A DNA stretch of 64,000 bases from Pachypanchax playfairii (GCA_006937955.1 SSNP01000008.1:7949595-8013594), one strand, 5' to 3'; positions 1-12,477 are shown, counted from the first letter of the stretch. Numbers and translations: made by a program. Notes: generated by a model from the sequence alone, not told the origin.

Positions 1-302
1 GTTATATAATTTCATTGAACTTTAGTGAATGAATATCACAAAACAAACTTAGAGGACTAAAAGTAAACCATCATTTCATAATTTATCACATCACATCATA
101 CTTTGAAAACCGCTGTCTGGTAGAAAACAGTTTAACCTGTTGTAAACCTTTTGTTGACCACTAACTTGATATTTGCTAATAATTTTACATACACATAAAT
201 ACATACACTACTCACAAAAAGTTAGTGATATTTGTCTTTTGGAAACATAACAAGAATGTTTTCAGAAACATAAGTTAACACCATAGTGTTACATTACATA
301 CA
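1..302. other. AT-rich non-coding stretch
   Basis: I see no convincing exon, RNA gene or repeat boundary here. The sequence is AT-rich and all frames are interrupted. Confidence 0.5.
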
Positions 303-465
303 TGTCACATTTTGTGATGTTTGTGAGTTGGACCCAAACGCAGGAGGCGAGAGCCAGAATCTAAAAGTAAGAACACTTTATTAAATAACAAAAGTAAAAG
401 GCTGACGTTGCAGCAAAACAATGAAACCAACTTACTATGGGGAGAAATGGGAGTGAGAAGAGGTA
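303..465 (-). repeat. LTR-like or other retroelement-derived repeat end
   Basis: The segment begins with a TGTCACA-like end and contains a 'ttggacccaaacgc' block followed by an A/T-rich stretch. The block at 13279 ('gtggacccaaatgc') has the same organisation, so these look like copies of one interspersed family in minus orientation. Tc1 A is inserted at its right edge. Internal coding sequence is absent and the family cannot be named from sequence alone. Confidence 0.35.
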
Positions 466-777
466 CAGTGGGGCAAAAAAGTATTTAGTCAGCCACCAAT
501 TGTGTAAGTTCTCCCACTTAAAAAGATCAGAGAGGCCTGTAATTTTCATCATAGGTATACCTCAACTATGAGAGACAAAATGAGGAAAAAAAATCCAGAA
601 AATCACATTGTCTGATTTTTAAAGAATTTATTTGCAAATTATGGTGGAAAATAAGTATTTGGTCACCTACAAACAAGTAAGATTTCTGGCTTTCACAGAC
701 CTGTAACTTCTTTAAGAGGCTCCTCGGTCCTCCACTCGTTACCTGTATTAATGGCACCTGTGTAAACTCGTTATCAG

Positions 778-785
778 TATAAAAG
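778..785 (+). promoter_or_regulatory. TATA box of Tc1 copy A transposase
   Basis: TATAAAAG lies 51 bp upstream of the ATG and just inside the left terminal repeat. The same motif at the same distance is kept in all four copies, which supports it as the transposase promoter core. Confidence 0.6.
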
Positions 786-828
786 ACACCTGTCCACAAC
801 CTCAAACAGTCACGCTCCAAACTCCACT

Positions 829-1851
829 ATGGCCAAGACCAAAGAGCTGTCAAAGGACACCAGAAACAAAATTGTAGACCTTCACCAGGCTGGGAAGACT
901 GAATCTGCAATAGGTAAGCAGCTTGGTGTGAAGAAATCAACTGTGGGAGCAATTATTAGAAAATGGAAGACATACAAGACCACTGATAATCTCCCTCGAT
1001 CTGGGGCTCCACGCAAGATCTCACCCCGTGGGGTCAAAATGATCACAAGAACGGTGAGCAAAAATCCCAGAACCACACGGAGGGACCTAGTGAATGACCT
1101 GCAGAGAGCTGGGACCAAAGTAACAAAGGCTACCATCAGTAACACACTACGCCGCCAGGGACTCAAATCCTGCAGTGCCAGACGTGTCCCCCTGCTGAAG
1201 CCAGGACACGTCCAGGCCCGTCTGCGGTTTGCTAGAGAGCATTTGGATGATCCAGAAGAGGATTGGGAGAACATCATATGGTCAGATGAAACCAAAATAG
1301 AACTTTTTGGTAGAAACTCAACTTGTCGTGTTTGGAGGGGAAAGAATGCTGAGTTGGATCCAAAGAACACCATACCTACTGTAAAGCATGGGGGTGGAAA
1401 CATCATGCTTTGGGGCTGTTTTTCTGCAAGGGGACCAGGACGACTGATCCGTGTAAAGGAAAGAATGAATGGGGCCATGTATCGTAAGATTTTGAGTGAA
1501 AACCTCCTTCCATCAGCAAGGGCATTGAAAATGAGACGTGGCTGGGTCTTTCAGCATGACAATGATCCCAAACACACTGCCCGGGCAACGAAGGAGTGGC
1601 TTCGTAAGAAGCATTTCAAGGTCCTGGAGTGGCCTAGCCAGTCTCCAGATCTCAACCCCATAGAAAATCTCTGGAGGGAGTTGAAAGTCCGTGTTGCCCA
1701 GCGTCAGCCCCAAAACATCACTGCTCTAGAGGAGATCTGCATGGAGGAATGGGCCAAAATACCAGCAACAGTGTGTGAAAACCTTGTGAAGACTTACAGA
1801 AAACGTTTGACCTCTGTCATTGCCAACAAAGGCTATATAACAAAGTATTGA
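829..1851 (+). CDS. Tc1-like transposase, copy A (intact, 340 aa)
   Basis: This is a cut-and-paste DDE transposase that would bind the element's own terminal repeats in the nucleus and insert at TA dinucleotides. Residues about 8-110 form a PAIRED-like DNA-binding region of two helix-turn-helix units, separated by a GRPR-like hook that here reads GAPR (residues 59-62). Catalytic residues are visible as D153 in WSDETK, D244 in QHDNDPKHT and E279 in NPIEN. The 34 residues between D244 and E279 give the DD34E signature. A glycine-rich box (GGGNIMLWG) starts at about residue 188. The length of 340 aa equals that of Sleeping Beauty. The start is set by a Kozak-like ACTATGG and a TATA box 51 bp upstream. 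There is no frameshift or stop, so the gene could be functional. It differs from copy C only by K instead of E at residue 210. AATAAA at 1902-1907 could serve for polyadenylation. Confidence 0.96.
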   Translation: MAKTKELSKDTRNKIVDLHQAGKTESAIGKQLGVKKSTVGAIIRKWKTYKTTDNLPRSGAPRKISPRGVKMITRTVSKNPRTTRRDLVNDLQRAGTKVTKATISNTLRRQGLKSCSARRVPLLKPGHVQARLRFAREHLDDPEEDWENIIWSDETKIELFGRNSTCRVWRGKNAELDPKNTIPTVKHGGGNIMLWGCFSARGPGRLIRVKERMNGAMYRKILSENLLPSARALKMRRGWVFQHDNDPKHTARATKEWLRKKHFKVLEWPSQSPDLNPIENLWRELKVRVAQRQPQNITALEEICMEEWAKIPATVCENLVKTYRKRLTSVIANKGYITKY

Positions 1852-2089
1852 GATTAACTTTTGTTATTGACCAAATACTTATTTTACCACCATAATTTGC
1901 AAATAAATTCTTTAAAAATCAGACAATGTGATTTTCTGGATTTTTTTTCCTCATTTTGTCTCTCATAGTTGAGGTATACCTATGATGAAAATTACAGGCC
2001 TCTCTGATCTTTTTAAGTGGGAGAACTTACACAATTGGTGGCTGACTAAATACTTTTTTGCCCCACTGTAGTCCAAAAGCGAAATGAGG

Positions 2090-2945
2090 AGGGGACACGA
2101 GTAAACATGGATGATGAATGACGAGCATAAGTTATGACAGTTGTTTTGTTAGTGCTGCTAACCTGCCTTCTCTTCCTTCCTCTCTCAGCTATATATGCTG
2201 GAGCGCTCCTCCAGCTCTGAGTGCCTCACCGGTCACCGCGCTGCTGTCAATCCTGCCACAGTAACGACTGTGCAGACAGCCCCTGGAGCCGGAAAGAGGA
2301 CTCAATTCAAACGGGGTTGCGGTCGTGAGCTCTCCGACCTGCGCTCTTCCCCCGTTCTCGGACCCGTGTCCTGGAGCATCCTCCAGTGCCAGTGCCTCTG
2401 CGTGGTGAGTAACCCGCCTGTCGTGAGCACTGGCTTGCACACGGATGAACTAGAGCTCAGTTGCGGGAACACGCGACTGGCTCTTTCCCTCTGGCTCCTG
2501 TCTGTCCCTGGTCGCCTCTGGATCCACACCTCTCCGGCGAGCGCGCTGCTGCCTCCCCTGCTGGACCCACGCAGGCACCGACAGCATCGCGCCCCGGACC
2601 TCTCCGCTCTGCCTCGATTCCTGGAGCACCACCCCCGCTGCAGTGTCCCTCGGATCTCACCACACGCAGCTTCAGTCACCGCGTCACCGTGAGTATCTGA
2701 GCACTATCCCCGCACACTGCAGCGGGCTGTTTGTGTATGTAGCTAACAAGCCTCTCCTCCAGGATCGAGTCTCCACCCCACTGCCGTTCCAGTCCTGTGT
2801 TTTTCATCGTGCACATTTTCATTAACACTGTTCCATTGTCTTGTGTACGATATATAATAAACTCACTTTCACTGATCCCTGGTTCTCGTGTGTGTGTCTT
2901 GGAGTTGGGTCGCTTTGGAGTTCAGTTCAACCCCCCCTACCTGGT
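2090..2945 (+). repeat. GC-rich interspersed repeat with AATAAA, LTR-like
   Basis: The block is markedly richer in GC than its surroundings and holds long open frames on both strands, the longest + frame being 2195-2692. It ends with AATAAA at 2856-2861, a 'gagttgggtcgctttgg' block and a final TGACAG. The blocks at 38640-39368 and 39800-40318 share this kind of layout (GC-rich body, AATAAA, final TGACAG in the first). I interpret it as the end of a retroelement. The open frames have low-complexity S/P/R-rich composition and resemble no protein I recognise, so I do not call a gene. Confidence 0.35.
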
Positions 2946-3310
2946 AACTGAACCTGACAGCTTTTATACTAAATGAACACAAAAGAAGCTTAATGATGGG
3001 ACAAGACACAGCTGATCAGGAAACAGGAGGGAACCAACCGGAAGACACAAGGATAACAGGAAGCACAGATAATATCAAACTAAAAGCAGAACAGGAAGTA
3101 CAAATGCTGTCAAAATAAAAGCAGAACAGGCAACTGAGACAAAAGACAAGACGAGGAAGAGGAGCTGGTGCTGGGAGACAGAGAGGAACACATAACCCCA
3201 AAACAAACCCATAACACAATCCAGGGGAGAAGAGCAAAACCACAGATGGAATAAATAAGGAAAAAACACTCTAAATGAAACAAAAAACCCAGAGTCATGT
3301 TGACTCTCAT
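2946..3310 (-). repeat. Retroelement-like repeat, minus orientation
   Basis: The segment is A-rich on the plus strand with repeated 'aacaggaagtacaa' and 'aaataaaagcagaacagg' units. The same unit style appears at 13600-13860 and 60780-61260. It probably continues the repeat interrupted by Tc1 A and by the GC-rich block. The family is unknown. Confidence 0.35.
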
Positions 3311-4044
3311 GTTGTTCATAACTTGACTTGTTGTCTGTTGAGGCATCGTGTATGAGCCTCGGGTCATTGAAGCTTCTGGGGTTCAGAGGTACGAGTCTCT
3401 ACACTGTGACTCATTGGATCCCACGGGGTTTCTATGGTATTCTGGTCTGGAGAAAGTTCAGGTCTCTCCATTTGAGGTACCTCAGTCTCCAGCAGAGGTG
3501 CTCTAATGATGTGACCTGGATGAGCTGGAGCATTCCATGAACGTGAAATTAGGCTTGTGTTGTTCATCTCACAGAGACTGGATTAATTATGTTAGTTAGG
3601 TAGTTTGAACTGTCTCATTCCCAAGGTGTTGAGTTAGACTCACCTGTCCACACTGTAACACCACAAAAGGTTTGTCTGGAGACAACAGTGGCTGATGCAG
3701 AGCGCTCTCCTCGATGTCTCCAACATCGTTGGCGGCCATCGTTTCTGCTCAACAAGAATCGACTTTGATCAGAGAACATCCCTGAGACCCCCTGGCTGCT
3801 TGTCAAGGTACAATAATAGTATCTAAAAAAGTGAATTCCTCTAAATATGAAGGTAAATTCTCTAAAAATGATAACATGCAACTTTAAAAATAGATTGTTA
3901 ACCTCTTCATGAATCACACTCAGTTCCTCTGGTTTTATCGTCTGATAATTAGATAAACTGACCAGGAAGACCAGTTCTGTTCTAGGATACACCCTGGATT
4001 CAGTGCAGCTAGTTGGGGGACAGAAGGACTCAATAACATCTCTG
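3311..4044. other. Non-coding stretch, no clear feature
   Basis: Short open frames exist on both strands but none shows recognisable motifs, splice context or codon structure. The right part may belong to the LINE remnant that follows. Confidence 0.35.
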
Positions 4045-4228
4045 ATGGACAGAGTCTCCCACCCCATGCATGTAAATGTTGCTGAACTGTAGAGCTCCTT
4101 CAGTGAGAAACTGCTGCACCCTAGATGCATGAAGGAGCGTTTCCGCAGGTCCTTCCTCCCTGCAGCTGTCAGAACTGCTCCCAACAAACATTATTATAAC
4201 ATAATAAACAACAAACATTACACACTGT
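4045..4228 (+). pseudogene. LINE 3' open-frame remnant
   Basis: In one plus frame the sequence reads ...EKLLHPRCMKERFRRSFLPAA.., a pattern typical of the last residues of fish non-LTR retrotransposon ORF2 proteins. One stop codon interrupts it shortly before this block, and a frame end plus an AT-rich tail with AAATAAATAAATA follow it. The reverse transcriptase part is missing, so this is a 5'-truncated dead copy, as usual for LINEs. The clade cannot be fixed. Confidence 0.5.
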
Positions 4229-6230
4229 AAACATATCTTTGCAATTCTAAACTATTTATTGCAGCATGCATTGAAGATATCAGGGGACAGAGGATGGAAA
4301 TTAGCCTAGGCAATAATCCTGCATTTGTGTATATTTCGCATTAATTGTATTGTATACTTTTATGAATGCATTGTCCCTTTAAATAAATAAATACAAATAC
4401 AAATATCTGTGTTGAGTTATGATGCAAAACAAAATAAGACAAAATATAGTTACAAATATAGACGCTAAAAAGAAGTTCTACCTATAGATATGTCTGAGAA
4501 AGGCTTCAGGTGCAGTGACAGTGTCCGTTCTAACTCATCAGTCTGGGGGTTCACAGTGATTATTTTGCTCCACATGAGGTCTTCACTCCTTCCCTGTCCC
4601 CTTCTGTCTCCACGGTGACATTAGTGTTGATGGGGCAGCTGGAAGTGACACAGCAGGGGAATTTGATTTGACGTTAGGGAATTGGACAAAACTATATTCA
4701 GCTGCTCTCATAGTCTGACCTGCCCTTGACTGCTGCTGCCGCTGTAGAGAAAGTGCTAAATGACCCCTGTGTCAAAGATTAGCAATGCTGGACATCTCCT
4801 CTGTGAATACTTGAAAAGTGTTCAAGCATATGTTGGACTCTGTCAACCTACCGTGGGTAAATAAAGGTTAAAAAATAGCAAACTGATTGTTTGCAGCCAT
4901 CTGGCAGTGGCAGTTTCTCTACAGCATTAGATGCAACTCATACACTCCCAGTGGGATTCTGGCCAGCCAGCCAGGCAGCCAGTCCATCAATAGCGTTTGG
5001 TGGAGCATAGATAAAACCTTATACTGAGGGAGGAGGGAGGGAAGGACCCAAGGAAGGAAGCAGGAAATAGGAGAAGTGAAATATTGATGGGAAATGTGAG
5101 GTACAAAAATAGAGCAGATTGCAATCCCAAAGAAAAGCAGAGGATGTACACAACACATAAGCACACGCACACACATAATGGTGTTTTTGTGCAAAGCTGT
5201 GATACAGCAAGAAAACCAAAATACATCCACTTACCACAAGTGCTTCTTAATAGCCTAAAATAGACGTTGACTATCTTTCAGATCTTTTTTTGTAATATTC
5301 ATATGTCAATATCATAAAAAATATATATCCTCTTTCATCCTGAGGTCAGGACACACAACAAATACAAGAATGCACAACTAGGTGCAACAAATGGGAACTA
5401 AAAAATGTTCTTAGTGTCATTTTACACTTTGTATACTTCCATAAAACTAAAGAAGAAACAGCACAAAGTTTATTACATGCTTTCATTTGCTTGTTGGTAT
5501 ATAAGTGTTAGACTTCAAATATTATTTTTACTATTTTAACCTTGACAGTGCCAATCCAAACAAATATGTTTTAGAAATAAGCTCAAGTGAAATACAGTAT
5601 TTAGTTGCACACAACAATAATCTGTAAGCATCTGCCCATGATTTGGTTTTGATTTGGGACTCTGCCAGTTTAATGTTCAGAATCTGATCCAAGCAGAGGT
5701 TTTATTTTCATGAATGAAACAAAACAATAAGTCACAGCGAGTCATTGAAGCTCACACACACAGGATATGATGGAGCACTATGCCCATCCAGCCCTGACCA
5801 GCTGCAGTTAGTTAATTACTTCTGTGAATGACTCATTGAGTCAGATTTAGCCCAGCGGGATATTAAAGGAAGGCTGGATGAAGGGAAAAGAAAGAGGAAT
5901 AAAAAACAAACTGTTAACTTGTCATGAAAGAGCAGTTAACAGGTTGATTAACTTTAAATTGTTTTTATCCATGTGTCACCCAAAAGTAGGTTTTGTTTAC
6001 CTCATATGTGTTTATCAAGAAGAAAAGATAATGTAAAAGGCTTGAACTATGTGTGGCATTGCATGATGGTGCACCAGTGTGGGTCAGTCACATGGAAGAC
6101 TATAGCTGGATTCATGCATCCGCTAAAGACCCATCGTATGGTAGCATTATGCTAGCCATGTGGGTTTTAGTGTGTAGCTACATCCTGACAAGGTATAAGA
6201 GACTTTTGCCACCATGGGGTCACATGACTT
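4229..6230. other. Long non-coding stretch
   Basis: I find no exon, RNA gene or well-bounded repeat. Minus-strand open frames around 4919-5237 are cysteine- and leucine-rich but overlap in three frames with no conserved motif, so they look accidental. Confidence 0.4.
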
Positions 6231-6585
6231 ACCCCTCCCTTCCACCAGACGCGTCAGCAGTGTAATATCAGTGAAGCGTAATACATGGCTGATAGCCGTT
6301 TTTAAAGTCAATGGGACCGTAGTGTTGATAGCTTTACGCAGCAGTTCTATTTTTTACACACTACGCTTCTAAAATGCATCAAGCTCAGCAGTTCAGTTTG
6401 GACCAGACAGGAAATCAGGTGTTCAACAAAATTAAAATACCCGGAAGTTTCAAAATAAAAGGACACATGCAGATTTCCGTTTGCTTGGCTACAAAAAAAA
6501 CATGACTATGGCAGGTTTGAAGTCCGTAGGTAGTGTGAAAATAAACCACATACCTTCTGGATACATGTTATCATCTTTTTCCCAG
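6231..6585 (-). mobile_element. Non-autonomous element with CCCCTCC terminus, truncated
   Basis: The left end, CCCCTCCCTTCCACCAGACG, matches the termini of the elements at 15655 and 20656. The interior is an inverted, diverged copy of the 15655 element: for example 'ggaccagacaggaaatca' here corresponds to 'tgatttcctgtctggtcc'-like sequence near 15930. The distal terminus is not visible, so this copy is truncated. Confidence 0.6.
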
Positions 6586-6657
6586 CTTGTTGTTGTGTGT
6601 ACTGACAAAATCACATGTGATTTCGCAATTCTCATGTGATTTCATGATTCCCCGGGA

Positions 6658-7051
6658 CCACCAATTTGCTGGACTCAGATTGGCTAACAAACTAGCTTAT
6701 GAGAGCAAGGTATACTGTTCCTTGCCCCGCTACACATGGTAACAGAACACGTAGTCTCTTCCGGTTTGATACGTTTTATGCTAACAGCTTTTAGCCAGCA
6801 GCATGCTAGGCGTGGTTTCAACTGCGGGAGCTGATGAATACTAACGAACAAAGGAGTTGTGACGAAACAGATACAGGCCGTTCGGACTCGGGAGAACTCA
6901 GGTTTTATCACCACCTGCGTAGTTTGAGAGATAAAAACTGAAATAGAAGTTGTTGACCTGTTTTCACACCCACTATGAAGGTAAGAACACATGTGGAGCT
7001 AAAATATTCAACAGAAACCTCAGAAAAAACGTTTTTAATGGACGGGCCTCT
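6658..7051 (-). mobile_element. TTAA-flanked MITE family 1, truncated minus copy
   Basis: This is the reverse complement of the distal part of the family-1 element seen at 14320, 35610 and 42106. It ends in GGGCCTCT followed by TTTAA. The other terminus is lost. In this orientation the sequence contains an ATGAAGGTAAGAAC block that resembles a start codon followed by a splice donor. Confidence 0.7.
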
Positions 7052-7239
7052 TTTAAAAATAGTAGCTGCATCGTCATTACCTTCACTCTAAAGGAGGTTT
7101 TCAAAATATGTTGTGAAGTTACATTCTAATACGTCATGTTGGAGCGAAGACAGCAAAGCAGAGTCTCAGTCTTGACTGATGGAGGTGTTAGGCTCAGTTC
7201 TCTAAAAGACTGTTACTATATCATATCATTATGTTACTA

Positions 7240-7765
7240 AGAATTCCTAAACCACGCCCCCCAGGTTTGGAAACACGTGTAGCCCCAGAAGACGACCGAG
7301 TGCAAGACACTGGTCCGCAGTTCATTCAAGTACCGTAACATGGCGGAATCACCGGTAAGTGAAAACAATATAACAACAAACAACTGACATTAATTGTTAC
7401 TTTGTCCTGAACCTGACGCGGAACCAGCCGGCGGCTGTTTCTCCTGCTGTGACATGGTAGAGCGGCGATCACTCCCAGCAGTGGTGTGCTGCGGTAATAT
7501 GTCTCAGTTTTTTAGGAGCACAGAAGCCAAATAAATGCAGAAGTCCGTATGGCTGGAGAGACTGTCCAATCATTCCTTTCGAACCGAATCATGTGATTGG
7601 TTGATGTTTTTAGACAAATACGGGAGAACCACTTAATTATTTTGTTTTTGTCTTTCTTTTAATCTTCTCAACATATTTTTCTCCATGCTGTGTTAAAAAC
7701 GTTTTTAATGGGCATGGAAAAAAATATGTTAAGCTAATTTGTTACGCAAATTAAGTATAGCAGCT
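7240..7765 (+). mobile_element. TTAA-flanked MITE family 2, left-truncated copy
   Basis: This matches the complete copy at 46748-47350 from 'agaattcctaa' to the right end CAGCT, followed by TTAA at 7766-7769. About 80 bp of the left end are missing. It carries ATGGCGGAATCACCG directly followed by GTAAGT (ATG at 7340, donor at 7354/7355), which looks like a first coding exon with a splice donor. Confidence 0.75.
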
Positions 7766-7769
7766 TTAA

Positions 7770-9619
7770 CTAGCTGATTTACATAGAACACAGTAACAAA
7801 ATGCATCTATTTTTCTGATTGTTAACAGTTTTACACAGGTCTGCATATATGTTAGTGGTGAAACATTAAAGCCCCCAAAAGTTTAGCTTTGAAGCACAAA
7901 AAAAATGAAAGAAATAAAAGCTGTAGTGCAGAAGTTGTTTTTGCCCTTTTGGTTGTTTGCTTCAAGTAGCAGAAATCCTCAAACTCATATTTATGACAGG
8001 ATTGTTTTGAGAAAGAGACCTTGTTCCCTTATGTTATTATTTTTTTCTTGCTGACTCAAATGACTTTTAATGAGAAAATTTTCAGCATTACATTGGAATT
8101 TGTTCAGAATTCAACACCTAAAAGTATTGCAGGTTCATGTATTTTTAAAAGTGACTCATTTATTCAACAGAAAATATTTCAGTCTCAAACTGGTGTGTTG
8201 AACACACTTACCACAGATCCAGGTATTACTGGAAGACTGGTTACCTTAGCAACCTAGCACCTTTTGCTGCTCTTATATTTTTGTGAGAAAATGTTGGAAG
8301 CAGAAAAAAAAGAAAGCAAGAAAAAAAACTAGAGGCCAATCGAATGACAGATGGGCAGACAGACAGTAAGAGAAGACAGCACTGGCAGCACTTAAAACAC
8401 GTGCAGCCAAATTTGTGTTCAAAATTCACTTTCTGAAATCCCAGAAAATGATGCAATCTGCAGGATCTGCAGGAAAATGTCTGAATAAACTAAAAAAAAG
8501 ACTTAGAGGGAAAAGGAGGAGGAGTGCTGAGAGAGCTGGAAATCTGCAGATCAGCCTCAGGCTCACAGAACACAATGTCAGAGAAAAGAAAAAAAAAACA
8601 TTTCAAAACAAACACATTTACATAAAATGTCCCTGTATACAAAAAATACACTAAACAAAATTTGGATTTATACAGAAAAATAAACAAAGAGAAGTTTTGA
8701 ATGCCTGCCGATGAATATGTACAAGCATGCATTTAAAAGATTGAGACAGCACTTTTCTCTACAGGCATCAACGAGAACGTCAGTCTTCTTTCTTTTTATT
8801 TCTACTGTTTTATTCCTACCTCCTGCTGAGACCCCCTGAGGTCAGTAGAAAGTACAAAAACACCACCTTGTGTAAATCTTTGCTCCTGGTTTCTATACCA
8901 AGCTCTGATTCATGATCTGCGAACACAGATTCATGAGCTCTGATTTATAATCCATGCCTACGGTTTGTTACATGCATTTATAAATGATCTCTTTGCTTAA
9001 AGAGCAACAACAAAAAAGTTCCATTTTACAAAAAGATTCAACATAAAGCAGAACATCACAATAACCAGATCAAATCAACCTATTCAAGCAGATATTCTGT
9101 TTATTAGGTTGTAATAACTTGTCCAAACAAACATTTCAAACACTTTGTACTTTATTCAGGTGTATAATTTGCATTATTTGGGCAGATATTAAAACTAGCT
9201 GCCTGTGAGGATCTAATCAAGACGTGATGAAACCTTCTGAGGATGTAAAGTCCACTGCAATGCCGGATCTTCAAACATTTCACTCACCCTGTTTAAACAG
9301 AATATTTCAATTTGATTATAACCATATCAGCTACACTGTGGTGCATTTAGTTTGTATTGTTGCCGGATCGAGCAGGAAGAGAGAATGGATGGACAGAAAT
9401 AAGGTAAATATTGATTTTTCCAGGTTACACTGGACACCCTAGATATGCTTTGTTAGATCTTTAATTGCTGTCTAAGTTCATTTAGGTTTAGTTTAAGTCT
9501 TGCTAAAAAAAACCTTCTAAAAAATGAGTCACAAAATCAGTAAAGTGAGACTTGAGCTGTAGTGGTGGAAGAGATTATTGATTGTTTGCAGCAGGGATTC
9601 TTAAAGATGAAACAAGTTT
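7770..9619. other. Non-coding stretch
   Basis: No supported gene. Short open frames (for example 8021-8257 and 8415-8654) are AT-driven or lysine-rich with no recognisable domain. Confidence 0.4.
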
Positions 9620-9720
9620 TTGAATTCAGTTCGATTAAATTCAGTTTTATTTATAAAATCACCAATTCATTAAAACAAAATCATTTCAAGGCTCTTTACA
9701 GAAACAACAAGTCCAATTCG
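9620..9720 (-). repeat. LINE 3' tail fragment
   Basis: 'gattaaattcagttttattt' followed by 'ataaaatcaccaattcatta' resembles the common fish LINE 3' untranslated tail that ends in short ATTGAATTGA-like repeats, here on the minus strand. Confidence 0.45.
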
Positions 9721-10204
9721 TACCCCAAATTCAAAGATGCTTTATGAAAACATTTTAATCAATTGTAATCAACTTCAGTAAGTTGTGAAAATAATATTTT
9801 GTGCTAAATTACATTTATTTTGACTGTTGAATTGCTTTTTTGGAGGGGTTGTTATTATAAAACATATGTCACTAATATCTGACCCCACCCCCTGAATAAA
9901 ATCTGCCATTCCTGGATGCTAAAATAAATATTTGGTCACAAATTCATAGGACAGAGCCTGGACAGATCTCATATGAATGTGGTTTTGCAAGAATATAGAC
10001 CGATTGGCGAGCGATTTGTGGAGGCTGCCATCTTGCCATCATTCATTATACTGTCATTGGATCATCATCTACTGTATGAGCATAATGAATACCTGGACTG
10101 ATGATGTGTGGCCTCCAGTAACTGATAAATGTACGTATATCAAACGAATATCTATATTAATTTATGAATTAATCATTTTCTGAGAGATAAACATTTAGAC
10201 TAGA

Positions 10205-10740
10205 GGGAAACAGTGGGTGGTTCTCAAAGCCAAGGGACCTTGCCTTGATGCCTTGGTCCCGCCCCACTTGCCTAGGAGATACGTCATCGGGACCCGCCAA
10301 GTCGCATTCCAGTGTTAATGTGCTACCAAGGCATCTGTACTCGGTTTGCCTGCTATTTAGCTAAAATACCAAGGATACATGGGACGTGCCTTGATGCCTT
10401 CCCTCGGTCACAAATTTCCCAGAATACATCACGGTAATTTTTTTAAAATGGCGGTTGAGGAGCCAGTTGTGTGGTTCATAGATTGTTATTGAGACACCTG
10501 ACCAAAACACAACAGTATTTTCTATGCACCGAGACCAACTTACACTGAAAGTTGTAAACAATGACTTGGAAACTGAGGCTACGAGTTCTAGACAAACAAA
10601 GCTAACGTTAGCCAGCAACGATAGCTAGGTTTAAATTAGCTGGCTGCTCTTCTGAATGCTAGTTACTCTGGCATTATGAGAACTACAACACGGACAGTCC
10701 TCGTTCAGTAAGGGCCTGTGTATCGCACACAGTATTTTTT
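10205..10740 (+). repeat. Candidate MITE or captured promoter region
   Basis: The segment begins near 'cagtgggtggttctcaaa' and contains repeated 'ccttgatgcctt' blocks. It includes AAAATGGCGGTTGAGG with the ATG at 10448, a short open frame, and a YY1-like core. I cannot define the right terminus, and no second copy exists in this window. Confidence 0.3.
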
Positions 10741-12477
10741 TTACAAATCTGGAGTTTTCTATTATTAAAACAGTTGATGACTAAACACGACCTCTCAAAC
10801 TTAAGTTAGAAAAGAGAAAAACATTCACTTTTAGCTGCAAATTACTGTTTAGCTCACGACATCAATAGCTGCCTGACTGGGAGCGGTCACCACAGTAAAG
10901 GTGGCGGCTCAACCTCCAGTTATTTCACCAAATTTGTCTATCAGCACTACAAGCTAAAGATTCCTCAGTTTCTGAAAACTGTGAATACACATTAAGCTGA
11001 TTTGTGATTTTTATCTAAGGGAAAGCTGAAAAGTTTAAGGCGGTATAAAGCATAAACAAATTCGGTTCCAAAACTGATTAAGATGATTATAATAAAAATC
11101 TTTTCGCTGCTCTTTTATACAATAAATATGTGACTCTCTCTTAATCTCTCACTTTCTCACACACACACACACATTTTCTGAACCCAGTGGAGGGCTCATG
11201 TCTAGCATGGCTCTTTACTCTGCTATAAATCAGACAGCTTTCACAGACTCACCACCTGGCAAACAACTGATAGGGAAAGAAAAAGGAGCGTGGCCCCAAA
11301 GAGCAAATGCAACAATAGATGGGGTTTAATGAAACAACAGATACAAGAGCAGAGGAAGGAAAGGGCAACAACGAGAAACAGATAGAAAGCCTCGGTACAC
11401 GGAGAACCTCTTTGCTGTTAAAAGGAGGATAACTCAATTTGAAAATTTACATAAACATCCGTATCAGCTCCCACAGTTCAGACTGTCATGCATCGTCGTT
11501 ATCTCATGCAAAATTAGGTGTTTATCCTCTGAAAATCTCCTACTATGTACATTTTTTTGTTGTATTTGTAAAAAATGCTCCATTCATGGCTGTTAATATT
11601 CTCAACAACCGTTTGACTCAAAGAATCTGAGCCTTGGTGTCTACATCTGTTTTTTTTTATTTCAAAGATGGCCTCCCTTCTCATTACAGGAAACTCCCAC
11701 CTGCTGCCTGGACTGTATCATCAAATTTTATAAGGGAGAATTTTCTTTTGCCTCCGGCTATAACTGCAGCACCTGTTTTTACAGACTCTACGGTCCTGAT
11801 GGGAGTTCGGAATCCAGACTCTACAGTAGTACTCATTTGCAGCTACCACTTGTAATGTGCTCCATTCAAATTAAATCAAGGTCTGAGAATAATTCTGCAC
11901 AATAGGAGAGTAACCGAACATGCCGATTAATTTGAAGAGCAAAAATGCAGGGCTGTAGTGCATGACAATCGTTCCTTAAGTTTCCCCAACGCTCCGGTGC
12001 CATACACTCGGTGCAAAGAAAGATCATATTAGTCTCTCTGCTCTCTTGACACGGTGACTTCAAAGCTTTTCCTAGAAGCAGAGCTAACAGTATAATTAAA
12101 TCTGGACGGATGATAGGAGAGCAAGCGTCTGCTAAATGGCCATCTTATCTTCTCCCGTCTGACAAACTGTCAAACCCTCTCCTCCATTTGAACATAATAG
12201 GATGGTGGAAGCATTGACAACACAATGATCAGTAATTGTAAGGAGGTGGGTTCTTAGTTGTGGAAAATGTCAGAGGTGACAGTGAGGTGAGATGGATGGA
12301 TGAAGTTCTGGCGTGAAGTTAGAAAAGCCAAGAAATCGAAGAATTTTTATTTTATTTTCACACTTTCTCAACATGGTCGACTTAGATATCTTCCAGCAAA
12401 CATTTTTGGATATGACACATTAAAAGGGGTTCTGTACAGCAAGTCCTGTTCTACTTTAGGATGAACAGAAACTGAGA
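10741..12477. other. Non-coding stretch with a short (CA)n run
   Basis: A (CA) run lies at about 11156-11173. No exon or bounded repeat is supported elsewhere in the stretch. Confidence 0.35.

Larger units (their letters stand above)
466..2068 (+). mobile_element. Tc1-like DNA transposon, copy A, full length
   Basis: The element is flanked by the TA duplications expected of Tc1/mariner elements (464-465 and 2069-2070). Its terminal inverted repeats run 466-665 and 1868-2068 and start with CAGTGGGGCAAAAAAGT. Each repeat contains two related short motifs, an outer 'aagtatttagtcagcc' and an inner 'aagtatttggtcacct', about 170 bp apart. This is the IR/DR arrangement known from Sleeping Beauty-type elements, where these motifs bind the transposase. 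The right repeat is one base longer than the left because of an extra A at about 1886. An intact transposase gene lies between the repeats. The copy sits inside an older retroelement-like repeat. Confidence 0.96.

Noticed and set aside
566..820. 84-codon open frame in the Tc1 left repeat, also at 26923, 30849 and 56912
   Set aside because: It overlaps the terminal repeat and the promoter on the opposite strand. It is conserved only as part of the repeat.
882..1478. 198-codon antisense open frame inside the transposase, repeated in all four copies
   Set aside because: It is the reverse-complement shadow of the transposase gene. It recurs only because the DNA is nearly identical, and it has no motif or own start context.
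2195..2692. 165-codon open frame in a GC-rich block
   Set aside because: Several frames on both strands are open at once, the composition is low-complexity, and the block is part of a repeat-like segment.
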